A stretch of 59,826 nt of DNA from Methylobacterium indicum (GCF_001043895.1 NZ_JTHF01000001.1:1-59826); one strand, 5' to 3'. Counted from the first letter of the stretch, positions 9,070-18,227 are shown. The notes: generated from the letters alone by a model not told the origin. Translations and numbers: made by a program.

Positions 9070-9333
9070 GGGAGGCGGGCGCCGCAGTTCCGCACGGGAC
9101 CGACGCATCTCCTGGGACGGGCGAGGGGCGTGCGACGGGTTTCCGCCAACCCACGCAACGCCTCTGTCACCATCGCGCGTCGTGGATGCGGTGACCGAAC
9201 GCCTGCTCGCCTCGGGCGGTCGGGCGGTCCGCCATGCGTGAGACGCCCGACGTGTCCTCATCATGGACCAATTGTCATGAAACCGCGCCGATATATCGGC
9301 TGTTGATCGGCAACTGACCATGAGGAAGAGGCC
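9070..9333. other. Intergenic region before small secreted protein
   Basis: No credible gene lies here. It contains a 14-bp perfect palindrome (gccgatatatcggc, 9287-9300) about 33 bp before the next ATG. A TTGTCA hexamer sits at 9272-9277, but its spacing to TATATC (9292) is only 14 bp, so no convincing promoter is assigned. Confidence 0.5.
9287..9300. promoter_or_regulatory. Perfect 14-bp palindrome upstream of the 67-aa secreted protein
   Basis: gccgatatatcggc is a perfect palindrome with an AT core in a GC-rich background, located 34 bp upstream of the ATG at 9334. Its position suggests an operator, but no regulator gene is adjacent. Confidence 0.4.
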
Positions 9334-9537
9334 ATGATCAAGCCGCTGCTATCCGCCACACTCTGCGCCGCGTGCCTTATGTCCGCGACGCCGGTCTTCG
9401 CTGCCGAGAATACCATCCCGCAGGGCAAGCGGGACGAGATGTCTCAAAAATACACCGAGCACCAGATCAAGCAGCAGAACAAAGAGAACCGGGAGGCCAA
9501 TCGCAACGTCGACAGCCTCATCACCAACCGGAAGTAA
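9334..9537 (+). CDS. Small secreted hypothetical protein (67 aa)
   Basis: The product has a clear Sec signal peptide (MIKPLLSATLCAACLMS, cleavage probably after VFA, about residue 23). The mature part of about 44 residues is highly polar, rich in Gln, Asn, Lys and Glu, with an amphipathic segment around HQIKQQNKENREANRNV. No known domain is recognised. The ATG follows a strong AGGAAGAGG ribosome site. It stands alone between the RND operon and a repeat cluster. A periplasmic or secreted structural or stress peptide is possible, but function is unknown. Confidence 0.72.
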   Translation: MIKPLLSATLCAACLMSATPVFAAENTIPQGKRDEMSQKYTEHQIKQQNKENREANRNVDSLITNRK

Positions 9538-9576
9538 GTCGCAGCGATGGTCCCTCGCGGGATTTGACATCCGTCA

Positions 9577-10011
9577 ATGTCATCCCGGGGCCGCGCTGCG
9601 GAACCCGGGATCCCACGGTACACGACACTGGCCGAGAACCGTGCAGCCAGGCTCCATGACCCATTGCAAACCAACCCCTTTTCCGGACGACTGAAGCGAA
9701 GCGGAAGGAGATCCGGAATCCAGCACGAAAAGCCGCGAAGCGTCTCATTGTCTGCGACGGTGCAACAGGTTGAGCCGCTTCGCGGCATGTCCTCTGCTGG
9801 ATCCCGGATCTCCTTCCGCTGACGCTCCAGTCGTCCGGGAAAGGGGGTGGAACGCCCGCGTGGTGGCCTCCACTTTCTTCAATGTCGTGTACCGTGCCGG
9901 GATCCATAACCGCCGAGGCTTCGGCATGACGCGGAACGCGCTCTGCCGGACCCTGCACCGTCAGCATTGATGGATCCCGAGTTCTCGCCGCGCGAGCCCC
10001 GGGATGACCTT
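9577..10011. repeat. Mosaic of inverted intergenic repeats downstream of trpE
   Basis: This gene-free stretch of about 430 bp consists of nested inverted repeats. 9612-9627 (cacggtacacgaca region) pairs with 9883-9897. 9679-9724 pairs with 9793-9840 through the shared core gcggaaggagatccgg. 9731-9741 (ccgcgaagcg) pairs with 9777-9787, leaving a loop of about 35 bp. Outermost, gtcatcccgggg at 9579 has its complement ccccgggatgac at 9997-10008. The arms have diverged in the middle (9629-9670). One module recurs at 1-91. No transposase or coding sequence is present. The modules resemble abundant non-coding intergenic repeats I recall from Methylobacterium genomes; that comparison is from memory. 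Confidence 0.8.
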
Positions 10012-10056
10012 CGGGATCGATGGGCCATCAGGGTGACGCGTGCGGGAGCGAACCCG

Positions 10057-11571
10057 CTACTGGCCCCGCCGTGCCTGCGCGGCGAAGCGCACCGCCTCCT
10101 CGGCCGCTCGGAACTGCGCCTTGGCCTTGTTGATGCATTCCTGCTGCTCGGAGGCCGGATCGGAATCGTGCACGATGCCGGCTCCGGCTTGAACGTGCAT
10201 CCGGCCGTCCTTGACGATGGCGGTGCGCAGCACGATGCAGGTATCCATCTGGCCGTCGGCGCCGAAATAGCCGATGCAGCCGCCATAGGGCCCGCGCTTC
10301 TCGCGCTCCAGTTCGTCGATGATCTGCATCGCCCGCACCTTCGGGGCGCCCGAGACCGTGCCGGCGGGGAAGCCCGCGGCGAGCGCCGAGAGGGCGTCGT
10401 GCCGGGGATCGAGGCGGCCCTCGACGTTCGACACGATGTGCATGACCTGGCTGTAGAATTCGAGGAAGAACGAATCCGTCACCCGCACGCTGCCGATCTC
10501 GGCGACGCGGCCGACATCGTTGCGGCCGAGATCGAGCAGCATCAGGTGCTCGGAGCGCTCCTTGGGATCGGCCAGGAGCTCGTCGGCCAGCGCCTTGTCC
10601 TGCTCCGGCGTCGCGCCGCGGGGCCGCGTGCCGGCGATCGGCCGGATCGTCACCGCGCCGTCGCGCACCCGCACCAGGATCTCGGGCGAGGAGCAGACGA
10701 TCTGGAAGCCGCCGAAATCGAGGTAGCACAGGAACGGCGCCGGGTTGACGCGGCGCAAAGCCCGGTAGAGCGCCAGGGCCGGCAGGCCGAACGGCGATTC
10801 GAAGCGCTGCGACAGCACCACCTGGAAGATGTCGCCGGCGGCGATGTACTCCTTGGCCCGCGCCACCATGGCGTGGAAGTCCTCGGGAGCGACGTTCGAG
10901 ATCTGCGCCGGCGTCGGGATCTCGGCCGGGTTCTGCCGCGCCTCGACCGGCAACGGGCCCTCGAGCGCGTCGGCGGCCGCGTCGAGCCGGGCGAGCGCCC
11001 GCTCGTAGGCGGCCCTGGCCGAGAGGCCAGCGATCGGCCGGATCGGCGCCACGAGCGCGATCTCGTCGCGCACGGCGTCGAAGATCACCATCACGGTCGG
11101 GCGGACCAGGATCGCGTCCGGCACCCCGATCGGATCGGGATGGGCGGGGCCGAGCCGCTCCATCTCCCGCACCATGTCGTAGCCGAGATAGCCGAACAGG
11201 CCGGCCGCCATCGGGGGCAGGCCGGGCTCGGCCGGAATCGCGCTCTCGGCGATCAGCGCCCGCAGGCTGTCGAGGGGAGGGGCGTCCTCGGGCGCGAAGG
11301 CCGCGAGGTCGGGCGCCACGGCCCGTTCGGCCCTGCCGTCGGCGCAGCGCCAGGCGAGGTCGGGGTCGAGCCCGATCATCGAGTAGCGGCCGCGCACGGC
11401 GCCGCCCTCGACCGATTCGAGCAGGAAGGCCGCGCCGTCACGGCCGGCCTTCAGCTTCAGGAAGGCGGCGACCGGGGTCTCGAGATCCGCCACCAGGGTG
11501 GTGCGCAGAAGGACCGGCCGGCCCTCGGCATAGGCGGCGGCGGCAGCCTCGGGGGAGGGGGCGACCAGCAC
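10057..11571 (-). CDS. trpE: Anthranilate synthase component I
   Basis: This 504-residue enzyme converts chorismate and an amide nitrogen to anthranilate, the first step of tryptophan synthesis. The N-terminal regulatory segment has the LLES motif followed by RYS, linked to tryptophan feedback inhibition. The catalytic half shows KERSEHLMLLDLGRNDVG, FPAGTVSGAPKVRAM and YGGCIGYF in order. It starts with GTG only four bases after the ppiD stop, so the pair is probably co-translated. In many relatives trpG, trpD and trpC follow; here a repeat cluster begins immediately, so the partner amidotransferase must be elsewhere. Confidence 0.97.
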   Translation of the reverse strand: MLVAPSPEAAAAAYAEGRPVLLRTTLVADLETPVAAFLKLKAGRDGAAFLLESVEGGAVRGRYSMIGLDPDLAWRCADGRAERAVAPDLAAFAPEDAPPLDSLRALIAESAIPAEPGLPPMAAGLFGYLGYDMVREMERLGPAHPDPIGVPDAILVRPTVMVIFDAVRDEIALVAPIRPIAGLSARAAYERALARLDAAADALEGPLPVEARQNPAEIPTPAQISNVAPEDFHAMVARAKEYIAAGDIFQVVLSQRFESPFGLPALALYRALRRVNPAPFLCYLDFGGFQIVCSSPEILVRVRDGAVTIRPIAGTRPRGATPEQDKALADELLADPKERSEHLMLLDLGRNDVGRVAEIGSVRVTDSFFLEFYSQVMHIVSNVEGRLDPRHDALSALAAGFPAGTVSGAPKVRAMQIIDELEREKRGPYGGCIGYFGADGQMDTCIVLRTAIVKDGRMHVQAGAGIVHDSDPASEQQECINKAKAQFRAAEEAVRFAAQARRGQ

Positions 11572-11575
11572 GGGA

Positions 11576-13480
11576 TCAGTACTCGCCGCCGATGGCGCGC
11601 CGGAAGGCCGCCTCGTTGACCGAGATGCCGGCCTGCTTCTGCACGTCGGCGATGTACTCGGCCAGGATGTCGTCGGCGAGGGCCGTGCGGTACTGCTGCT
11701 CCACGGCGACCGCGCCGGCGGCGCTCGGCACGAAGGCCGGCACCGTGGCGCTCGTCACCCGAAAGACCACCCGGGCGGTGTCCTCGCCGGCGGCGGTGCC
11801 GGACTTGCCGACCGGCGTGGCGAAGATCCGGGCGACGCTCTCGGTCGACAGGCCGTCGCGGCCCCGGCCGCGGGCGAGATCGGTCACGGTCTTCGCCTCC
11901 TGGCCGAGGGACTTCGCGACCTCCTCGATCGCCTCGCCCTTGTCGAGCCGCTCGGTCGCCTCGCGGGCCTTGGCGGCGAGGCGGCGGGCGACCTCGTCGG
12001 CCTTCCACTGCGCCACCACGGCATCGCGGACCTCGGCCAGCGGCTTGTCGTGGGCCGGGTCGACCTTGGTCACGTCGTACCAGACGTAGCCGCCGGCACG
12101 GGTGCGCAGGGCCTCGTTGTCGGCCCCCATCTCGCTGCGGAAGATCGCCGCCAGCGTCGCATCCTTGTCGGGAATCGCCTCGACCGCCTTGCCCTGGGGA
12201 TCGCGGCCCTGTGCGTCCACCGCCGGCACGCTGACGAGGGTGAGACCCTGCTCGCGGGCGATGTCGGCCAGCGGCTTGGCGCCGGCGCGCTGGTCCTCGA
12301 TCGCGTCGTGGACCTTCTCGAGCCCGTCCCGGGCCTTGTCGAGGGCGACCTCGGCGCGGATCTCCCCCGCCACGTCCTCGAACGGCTTGCGGGCCGCCGG
12401 CTGCACCGCGGTCACGCGCAGCAACACCGTGCCGAACCGGCCCTTGACCGGCTCGCTCACCGTGTCCGGCTCGGCCGCGAAGGCGGCGTCGGCCACCGCC
12501 GGGTCGAACAGCTCGGACTTGGTGAAGGTGCCGAGATCCAGCGCCTTGGCGTCGAGGCCGCGCTCGGTGGCGACCTGATCGAAGGTGACCGCGCCGCTGC
12601 GGATCCGGGCGAGCGCCGCCGCCGCATCGGCGTCGTTCGGGAAGACGATCTGCTGGATCGTGCGCTTCTCGGGGGTGCCGAAGCGGGTCTTCTCGCTCTC
12701 GTAGCGGGCGCGGGCCTCGGGCTCGGTCACCGCGTCGGGCTTGGCGATGGTCGCCGGATCGAGGACCAGAAGGTTGACGCTGCGATATTCCGGCGCCCGG
12801 AACGCGCCCTTGCGCTCGTTGTAGAAGGTCGTGACCTGCTCGTCGGTCGGGGCCGGGATCTCGCCGGCAGCCGAATCCGGCAGGGTGAAGATGGCGGCGG
12901 CGCGCCGCTCCGAGGTGTAGCGGTGGATCGCCTCGCGGGCGGCGAGGGAGACCGGCAGCTCGGCGGTGATCGCGTCGGCGAGCTGGAGGCGGGCGGCGAC
13001 CGCGCGCTGCTCCTGCACGAAGCCCTGCTCGGTCAGGCCGGCCTGCCGCAGGGTATCGCGGAAGGTGTTGACGTCGAAGGCGCCGTTCGGGCCCTTGAAG
13101 GCCGGCTCCTCCTGGATCAGCCGCACCACCGTCGAATCGGGGATGCGCAGCCCCAGATCCTTGGTCTTCTGATCGAGCGAGGCCTCGGTGATCAGCTGGG
13201 CCAGCACCTGACGGTCGAGGCCCAGCGCCTTGGCCTGATCCGGCGTGATCGGCCGGCGGCTCTGGCGCGAGAGGCGCTGGAGCTGGTTCTGGTAGGCGGT
13301 CCGCAGGGATTCGGCCGGGATCTGCGTGCTGCCCACCGTCGCGACCGCGTTGCTGCCGCCGCCGCGGAAGATGTCGCCGATGCCGAAGATGGCGAGGCCC
13401 GCGATCAGGAGGCCGAACACCACCGTCACCACGATCTTGCCGAGCCAGCTCTGGCTGGCGGCGCGGAACCCCTGGAGCAT
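11576..13480 (-). CDS. ppiD: Membrane-anchored peptidyl-prolyl isomerase PpiD-like (SurA N-domain)
   Basis: The 634-residue protein has a short cytoplasmic tail, one transmembrane helix at about residues 14-36 ([19 protein letters not shown]) and a large periplasmic part. The latter begins with a SurA_N_3-type chaperone region (about 40-200) and includes a diverged parvulin-like domain (about 255-360). It should assist folding of exported proteins at the inner membrane. The ATG at 13480 is preceded by TGAGGA. Upstream in-frame starts add sequence without family character. It is divergent from tpiA and coupled to trpE, an order I recall in other Alphaproteobacteria. Confidence 0.88.
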   Translation of the reverse strand: MLQGFRAASQSWLGKIVVTVVFGLLIAGLAIFGIGDIFRGGGSNAVATVGSTQIPAESLRTAYQNQLQRLSRQSRRPITPDQAKALGLDRQVLAQLITEASLDQKTKDLGLRIPDSTVVRLIQEEPAFKGPNGAFDVNTFRDTLRQAGLTEQGFVQEQRAVAARLQLADAITAELPVSLAAREAIHRYTSERRAAAIFTLPDSAAGEIPAPTDEQVTTFYNERKGAFRAPEYRSVNLLVLDPATIAKPDAVTEPEARARYESEKTRFGTPEKRTIQQIVFPNDADAAAALARIRSGAVTFDQVATERGLDAKALDLGTFTKSELFDPAVADAAFAAEPDTVSEPVKGRFGTVLLRVTAVQPAARKPFEDVAGEIRAEVALDKARDGLEKVHDAIEDQRAGAKPLADIAREQGLTLVSVPAVDAQGRDPQGKAVEAIPDKDATLAAIFRSEMGADNEALRTRAGGYVWYDVTKVDPAHDKPLAEVRDAVVAQWKADEVARRLAAKAREATERLDKGEAIEEVAKSLGQEAKTVTDLARGRGRDGLSTESVARIFATPVGKSGTAAGEDTARVVFRVTSATVPAFVPSAAGAVAVEQQYRTALADDILAEYIADVQKQAGISVNEAAFRRAIGGEY

Positions 13481-13676
13481 CGCGATCCTCAGAAAAACCC
13501 ATGAGGGCGCCTGTCCGCGAGGCGGCGCCCGGTTCCGGCCGCGATACCGCATAAGCGCCGCAAGGCAAAGGGCGGGCCTCCCCGGACGTTTGCCGCTCGG
13601 CGGCGGACCTGTTACCCGGCAACGCTTGTCCAGGATCGACGAGGCTGGATCGCCTGTGCAGGATCGGGGGAGAGAG

Positions 13677-14438
13677 ATGACGACCGAACGGCCGCGCCCG
13701 CTGGTGGCGGGAAACTGGAAGATGAACGGCCTCCAGGCCTCGCTCGCGGTCGCCGAGGCGGTTCGCGACGGCCTCGATGCCGGCCTCGCCGCGCGCATCG
13801 ACGTGCTGGTCTGCCCGCCCGCGACCCTCGTCGGCGCGACCGCCGCCGCGCTGAAGGGCTCCCCGGTCCAGGTCGGCGGCCAGGATGTCCATGCCGAGGC
13901 GAACGGCGCCTATACGGGCAACGTCTCGGCCGAGATGCTGGCGGATCTGGGTGCGCGCTACACCATCGTCGGCCATTCCGAGCGCCGCGCCTACCACCGC
14001 GAGAGCGATGCCGACATCCGCGCCAAGGCGCTCGCCGCCCGCCGTGCCGGCCTCGTGGCCATCATCTGCGTCGGCGAGACCCGAGAGGAGCGCGAGGCCG
14101 GCCGCACCCTCGACATCGTGCGCGGCCAGCTCGCCGGCTCGCTGCCGGACGGCGCGACGGCCGCCGACACGGTGATCGCCTACGAGCCGGTCTGGGCGAT
14201 CGGCACCGGGCTCACCCCGACGGTGGACGACGTGGCGCAGGTCCACGCCCTGATCCGGCGGGAGCTCGAAGGCCGGCTCGGCGCGGAGGGCGCCAGGATG
14301 CGGATCCTCTACGGCGGCTCGGTGAAACCCTCGAACGCCGCCGAACTGATGAGCGTGGCCAATGTCGACGGCGCGCTCGTCGGCGGCGCGAGCCTGAAGG
14401 CCGAGGACTTCTTGGGGATCGCGGCGGCGTATCGCTGA
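13677..14438 (+). CDS. tpiA: Triose-phosphate isomerase
   Basis: This 253-residue TIM barrel interconverts dihydroxyacetone phosphate and glyceraldehyde 3-phosphate. Catalytic residues are in place: Lys15 in GNWKMN, His100 in IVGHSERR and Glu170 in [11 protein letters not shown]. The phosphate-binding LYGGSVKP and LVGGASL loops lie near the C-terminus. The ATG at 13677 follows a GGGGGAGAG ribosome site. A longer frame from 13326 lies antisense to ppiD and is not credible. It is divergent from ppiD. The next gene is a tRNA, so it appears to be monocistronic. Confidence 0.97.
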   Translation: MTTERPRPLVAGNWKMNGLQASLAVAEAVRDGLDAGLAARIDVLVCPPATLVGATAAALKGSPVQVGGQDVHAEANGAYTGNVSAEMLADLGARYTIVGHSERRAYHRESDADIRAKALAARRAGLVAIICVGETREEREAGRTLDIVRGQLAGSLPDGATAADTVIAYEPVWAIGTGLTPTVDDVAQVHALIRRELEGRLGAEGARMRILYGGSVKPSNAAELMSVANVDGALVGGASLKAEDFLGIAAAYR

Positions 14439-14774
14439 GGCGACGGCAAGACGATTCGTCGAGGCCCCCCTGCGAGGGGGTCTCGACCCATGACGATATC
14501 GAGGGCCCGTCGCGGCCCCGACACGTTCTTCTCGCATGGTGGTCCGTTCCGGCATGCACCAGCGGAGCCGCTGTCAGAAACGCGCCTCCGGATGAACGAG
14601 ACGGCCGTCCTCACGCTCCCGGACGCACCTGGAGGAATCCCGGCGAGCCTTCAGCGCGCGACGCTCCGCTGCACGACACGGATGATTTCGGAACGCCTCG
14701 GCGCGTCGCGCTGACGGGCGACACCGGTTTGGCGCGCCCGAACGCGAGGCGGGCGCGACGGGCTACGAAGCCCC
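14439..14774. other. Gene-free stretch after tpiA
   Basis: Apart from the hairpin at 14460-14485, no supported feature was found. A 74-codon open frame (14490-14714) has no family resemblance and no clear ribosome site, so it is not called. Confidence 0.5.
14460..14485 (+). terminator. Hairpin after tpiA, possible terminator without U-tract
   Basis: A 10-bp stem with one G-T pair (14460-14469 with 14476-14485) and a six-base loop lies 22 bp past the tpiA stop. It is GC-rich, but no T run follows, so it may act as a processing or Rho-assisted end. Confidence 0.35.
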
Positions 14775-14850
14775 TGGTGGGCGGTGACGGGCTCGAACCG
14801 CCGACCCTCTCGGTGTAAACGAGATGCTCTACCAACTGAGCTAACCGCCC
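14775..14850 (-). tRNA. tRNA-Val (UAC)
   Basis: The minus strand folds into a full cloverleaf: acceptor GGGCGGT/ACCGCCC, D arm GCTC...GAGC, anticodon arm TCTCG-TTTACAC-CGAGA giving anticodon UAC, and T arm with GGTTCGAGC. The CCA end is encoded (14775-14777). It reads valine GUA and related codons. Confidence 0.96.
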
Positions 14851-14861
14851 GGGTGCCGGCA

Positions 14862-14890
14862 TCGTTAAGGGGCTCGGGCCGCGAGTGCAA
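14862..14890 (-). promoter_or_regulatory. Weak candidate promoter for tRNA-Val
   Basis: On the minus strand, TTGCAC (14885-14890) and TAACGA (14862-14867) are spaced by 17 bp, with the -10 ending 11 bp before the mature tRNA. The -10 is poor, so the call rests mainly on position. Confidence 0.3.
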
Positions 14891-15103
14891 GACGCCGAGG
14901 CCAAGATGCTGCTGCCAGCCTAATGCTGCTGCCAGCTTGCTCCGGACCGGACTCTGCACGGAGCGAGCTCCGGCAGGGAACGAGGCCCTGCACGCCGGAG
15001 CTAGCGAGGCGTTTTGCGGATGCGACGCGGGCCGCGGGTGGTGGCCCGCCGACGCGCCCGACACCCGTCCCGCACCCCCTCCCGGCTTTCTTGAGCCGGC
15101 GGC

Positions 15104-15132
15104 TTGACAGGGTAGGGGGCGCCCCATACACC
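15104..15132 (+). promoter_or_regulatory. Candidate sigma70 promoter for the tRNA-Asp cluster
   Basis: A perfect TTGACA at 15104-15109 is followed after 17 bp by TACACC (15127-15132; ATACAC with a 16-bp spacer). It lies 30 bp before the first tRNA-Asp, the distance expected for a stable-RNA transcript. Confidence 0.55.
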
Positions 15133-15161
15133 GCAGCCATCGCAGCACTGCGAGACGCCGG

Positions 15162-15238
15162 GCGGACGTAGCTCAGTCGGTTAGAGTGCCGGCCTGTCAC
15201 GCCGGAGGTCGCGGGTTCGAGCCCCGTCGTCCGCGCCA
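15162..15238 (+). tRNA. tRNA-Asp (GUC), copy 1
   Basis: A full 77-nt cloverleaf with encoded CCA: acceptor GCGGACG/CGTCCGC, anticodon loop CTGTCAC (anticodon GUC), and T arm GCGGG-TTCGAGC-CCCGT. It is identical to copy 2. Confidence 0.97.
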
Positions 15239-15282
15239 CTTCCTTTACGGATAAGGCGTTTCTGTAGTGCAAAGCGCCATGT

Positions 15283-15359
15283 GCGGACGTAGCTCAGTCG
15301 GTTAGAGTGCCGGCCTGTCACGCCGGAGGTCGCGGGTTCGAGCCCCGTCGTCCGCGCCA
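15283..15359 (+). tRNA. tRNA-Asp (GUC), copy 2
   Basis: Identical in all 77 positions to copy 1, which ends 44 bp upstream. Both are followed by acttcctt, so the duplicated unit extends beyond the tRNA. Confidence 0.97.
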
Positions 15360-15411
15360 CTTCCTTCGAGGGAGTGGCAGCCGAGGCTACATGGTGAAGC
15401 GAGCGCGCCGC

Positions 15412-15488
15412 GCGGGCGTAGCTCAGTTGGTTAGAGTGCCGGCCTGTCACGCCGGAGGTCGCGGGTTCGAGCCCCGTCGCCCGCGCCA
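15412..15488 (+). tRNA. tRNA-Asp (GUC), copy 3 with compensatory acceptor change
   Basis: It differs from copies 1 and 2 at three positions: the A-T acceptor pair becomes G-C on both sides (GCGGGCG/CGCCCGC), and one D-loop base changes (agttgg for agtcgg). The anticodon GUC and the CCA end are intact. The double change keeps the stem paired, so this copy is under selection. Confidence 0.97.
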
Positions 15489-15583
15489 CTCGCCGCACTG
15501 CACAAAAATCCCCTGATCCGCAGCTTACGCTAACGCAACGTCAAGCATCGCGCCCCTAAGGCATTCCCCAACGAAACTCGGGG

Positions 15584-17272
15584 ATGCGGATGTCTTGGTC
15601 TAACATGAGCGTGAGCCGAAAGTTCGCCGTCCTGATGGCGGCGGCAGTGCTCGGCCTCGGGGCGGTGGTTCTTTACGCCTTGCGGGCAAACCACGACAGC
15701 CTGATCAGCGAGCGCGTGGCGAAGCTCCGGGCCCTCACCGACGTGGTGGTGGCGACCGCGACCGGCCTCGACGCGGATGTGAAGGCCGGTGCGCTGACGA
15801 GGGAGGCCGCGATGGCGACGTTCCAGCGGCGCGCCAACGCGATGCGCTACGACGGCGACAACTACGTCGCGGTCTACGACTATTCGGGCAAGGCGCTGGT
15901 GATGCCGCCCAAGCCCGACTGGGTCGGCAAGGACATGAGCGGCCTGAAGGATGCGAGCGGCATGCTGCTCGTCAAGGCGATCACCGACATCGCCCGGTCC
16001 GGGACGCCCGGCACCCTGCGCTACGTCTTCACCCGTCCGGGCGGCGAGGCCCACGTCCCGAAGCTGAGCTACATCCAGGGCTTCGCGCCGTGGACGCTCG
16101 CGATCTTCACCGGCGTCTACGTCGACGACATCGACGCCGCGTTCTGGCGTCACGCCCTCTGGCTCTGCACCATCGCCGGCGTGGCGATCCTCGGCATCGG
16201 CCTCTTCGGCGTCCTCGGCTGGCGCTCGATCGTCGGCGGGCTCGCCGGCCTGACCGATGCCACCGCGGCCCTGGCGAATGGGCGCTACGACGCGGCGATC
16301 CCCGGAACCGGGCGGCGCGACGAGATCGGCCGGATCGCCCGGGCCATCGACGTCTTCCGTGTCGTCCTCGCGGAGCGCGAGAGCCTGGCGGCCGAGCGGG
16401 ATGCCAGCGAGGCGCAGGCCCGCCGCGCCGCCCAGATGGCCCGCGAGGTCGAGACCTTCGAGACCGCGGTGGCGCAGGTCCTGGCCCAGGTCGACGCGGC
16501 GGCCCGCGACCTCGACGCGACCGCCCGGGCCCTGTCCGGCACCGCCGCCGAGGCCGCGAGCCGCGCCGGGACGGCGGCGACCTCCGCGGCGGAGGCGTCG
16601 CGCCGGGCCGGCGGCCTGTCCTCCGCCGCCGAGGGCCTCGGCCGGTCGATCGACGCCGTCGGCAGCGACATGCGCGAGGCCGCGACCATGGCCCGGGACG
16701 CGGTCACCGGAACCGACCGCACGGCGGCGGTGATGCAGAGCCTCGGCGAGGCCGCTGCCCGCATCGGCGACGTCGTCACGGTGATCGCCGGCCTCGCCTC
16801 GCAGACCAACCTGCTCGCGCTCAACGCCACGATCGAGGCGGCCCGCGCCGGGGAGGCGGGACGCGGCTTCGCGGTCGTCGCCGCCGAGGTCAAGCAGCTC
16901 GCCGGCCAGACCGACCGGGCGACCCAGGAGATCTCCGCCCAGGTCGCGGCGATCCAGGATACGACCCGGCGCGCGACCGCCGCCATGGGCGAGGTCGCCG
17001 AGCAGGCCCGGGCCATCAACGGCGTGACCGACCGGGTCGCGACCGCCGTCGAGACCCAGGTCGGGGCGACCCAGGCCATCGTGCGCGGCGTGGCGGAGGC
17101 CGCTGCCGGCACCGCCACGGTGAGCGGCGCGGTCGAGGGCCTCGCCCTCGACGCCGAGGCCACCGGCGACGCCGCCCGCCACGTGCTTCAGGCCGCCGAC
17201 ACCGTGGCGCAGCAATCCGCCAGCATCGGCGCCGAGGTGAGACGGTTCCTGGCGACGCTCCGAGCCGCCTGA
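15584..17272 (+). CDS. Methyl-accepting chemotaxis protein with Cache sensor
   Basis: This 562-residue receptor has TM1 (about residues 12-33) and a periplasmic Cache_2-type domain (about 40-190), showing [16 protein letters not shown] and ending in [10 protein letters not shown]2 (about 192-212) follows, then HAMP (about 213-265) and a signalling domain. The hairpin tip is the canonical [20 protein letters not shown]. This Cache type often senses small carboxylates, but the ligand here is unknown. There is no C-terminal CheR-binding pentapeptide and no che gene nearby, so it is an orphan receptor that must signal to a distant chemotaxis cluster. The ATG at 15584 was taken; a second Met at codon 3 and one at codon 8 are alternatives. 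Confidence 0.95.
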   Translation: MRMSWSNMSVSRKFAVLMAAAVLGLGAVVLYALRANHDSLISERVAKLRALTDVVVATATGLDADVKAGALTREAAMATFQRRANAMRYDGDNYVAVYDYSGKALVMPPKPDWVGKDMSGLKDASGMLLVKAITDIARSGTPGTLRYVFTRPGGEAHVPKLSYIQGFAPWTLAIFTGVYVDDIDAAFWRHALWLCTIAGVAILGIGLFGVLGWRSIVGGLAGLTDATAALANGRYDAAIPGTGRRDEIGRIARAIDVFRVVLAERESLAAERDASEAQARRAAQMAREVETFETAVAQVLAQVDAAARDLDATARALSGTAAEAASRAGTAATSAAEASRRAGGLSSAAEGLGRSIDAVGSDMREAATMARDAVTGTDRTAAVMQSLGEAAARIGDVVTVIAGLASQTNLLALNATIEAARAGEAGRGFAVVAAEVKQLAGQTDRATQEISAQVAAIQDTTRRATAAMGEVAEQARAINGVTDRVATAVETQVGATQAIVRGVAEAAAGTATVSGAVEGLALDAEATGDAARHVLQAADTVAQQSASIGAEVRRFLATLRAA

Positions 17273-17365
17273 AGGCCGCCCGCACATCGCCACAATCGCC
17301 GGACAGGTGGCGCCGCCCGCGTGGATATGCCGGGCTGCGCCGCCTGCCCGAGGATCGACCCGACG

Positions 17366-17920
17366 ATGTCCCAGCCGCTCCGTTCGACGGCCCCCGCCCA
17401 CCCGGCCGGGCGCCCGCACCACGGCGTGGCCCGGCGCCCGCTCGTGCTCGCCGCCCTCGCCGGAACCGCCCTGGCGCTCGCCGGGTGCAGCGGCAGCGCG
17501 CTCCTGCCGGCTCCCGACTTGCCGACGACCCCGGTGATCCTCGACGAGGCGGCTGCCGCTGCGGCGATCTCGCGCTACCGCGCGAGCCACGGCCTCGGCC
17601 CGGTGGTGGTCGATTCCTCGCTCATCCGCGCCGCCTCGTACCAGGCGGAATCCAACGCCCGCGCCGGCCGGCTCTCGCACGAGGTCGGCGGCACCTTCGA
17701 CGTGCGGCTCAAGCGCGCCGGCTTCGGCGGCCGCTACGCCGCCGAAAACCTGAGCGCGGGATCCGCCACCTTCGACGAGGTGCTGAAGCGCTGGCAGGTC
17801 TCCCCCGAGCACAACCGCAACATGCTGATGCCGCAGGTCCGACGCGTGGGCATCGCCCGGGTCGATGCGCCCGGCAGCCGCTACAAGCGCTTCTGGGCCC
17901 TGATCCTGTCGGACGGCTGA
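17366..17920 (+). CDS. CAP-domain (SCP/PR-1-like) lipoprotein
   Basis: The product has about 184 residues from this start. An arginine-rich N-terminus leads into a hydrophobic segment and lipobox ALAGC (about residue 40), so the mature protein should be lipidated. The rest is a CAP domain: AISRYRASHGLGPVVVDSSL, SHEVGG, AAENLSAG, then WQVSPEHNRNML and a C-terminal beta strand. The His and Glu of the CAP cavity are present (SHE, AEN, EHN). Bacterial members are secreted or envelope-bound, with roles mostly unknown. A GTG at 17321 could extend it by 15 residues. It is a stand-alone gene between the chemoreceptor and nuo. Confidence 0.87.
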   Translation: MSQPLRSTAPAHPAGRPHHGVARRPLVLAALAGTALALAGCSGSALLPAPDLPTTPVILDEAAAAAAISRYRASHGLGPVVVDSSLIRAASYQAESNARAGRLSHEVGGTFDVRLKRAGFGGRYAAENLSAGSATFDEVLKRWQVSPEHNRNMLMPQVRRVGIARVDAPGSRYKRFWALILSDG

Positions 17921-18227
17921 GCGGCGCCCCGGCGACCGGATCGGGCACCCGGCGGGGCCGGAGCGGGAAGGGGCCCTGCGACGATACTCCCCGGGAGGCC
18001 CGAGGCCCCGCGGTGTTGTGCGCCGCGCGCATATCCTTATGTAGCGCAGGGACGTTCGCGGTTTGTGCGGTGCGAACGCCCCTTGTTTCGCAATACCCGC
18101 TCGTTTAAGCCTCGCGGCACCTTCCGGGCTTTGGAACCGTTCCGAGAACGGCCCCGGCGGCCCGCGGCGCGGGCCCGCGCCAAGGCCCGCGCTCACAAGG
18201 CCTCGCGCCAACCCTTGAGGATGCTCG
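17921..18227. other. Leader region of the nuo operon
   Basis: No gene is seen. It holds a candidate promoter (18016-18043), a 7-bp inverted repeat cgttcgc/gcgaacg at 18053-18059 and 18072-18078, and a very GC-rich stretch around 18150-18190. The inverted repeat just downstream of the promoter could be an operator. Confidence 0.5.
18016..18043 (+). promoter_or_regulatory. Candidate promoter of the nuo operon
   Basis: TTGTGC (18016-18021), a 16-bp spacer and TATGTA (18038-18043). The 13-mer gttgtgcgccgcg here is repeated exactly in front of nuoJ at 27435-27447, where it also sits at a -35 position. This shared sequence is the main support. Confidence 0.45.

Larger units (their letters stand above)
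14851..15161. other. Region between tRNA-Val and tRNA-Asp genes
   Basis: No protein gene is supported. It carries candidate promoters for both divergent tRNA units and a short direct duplication of atgctgctgccagc near 14906-14937. Open frames on the minus strand across this area are tRNA shadows. Confidence 0.55.

Noticed and set aside
9280..9300. Sigma70 promoter before the small secreted protein (TTGTCA with TATATC)
   Set aside because: The spacer is only 14 bp, too short for a credible promoter.
6168..9321. Very long open frames (over 900 codons) on both strands across the RND pump gene
   Set aside because: Only the plus-strand frame at 5968-9069 has RND helices and motifs; the others are low-complexity shadows.
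9577..10011. Possible CRISPR array or insertion sequence
   Set aside because: Repeats are inverted and unequal with no regular spacers, and no transposase or cas gene is present.
14490..14714. 74-codon plus-strand frame after tpiA
   Set aside because: No family resemblance, no clear ribosome site and no terminator; secG, which follows tpiA in some relatives, does not match it.
14865..15498. Open frames antisense to the tRNA-Asp genes encoding TGLEPATSGVTGRHSN-like peptides
   Set aside because: This is a classic spurious translation of tRNA sequence; the repeats arise from the tRNA copies.
15530..18211. 893-codon minus-strand frame opposite the chemoreceptor and CAP protein
   Set aside because: Shadow of two real plus-strand genes; it has no signal, motif or ribosome site.
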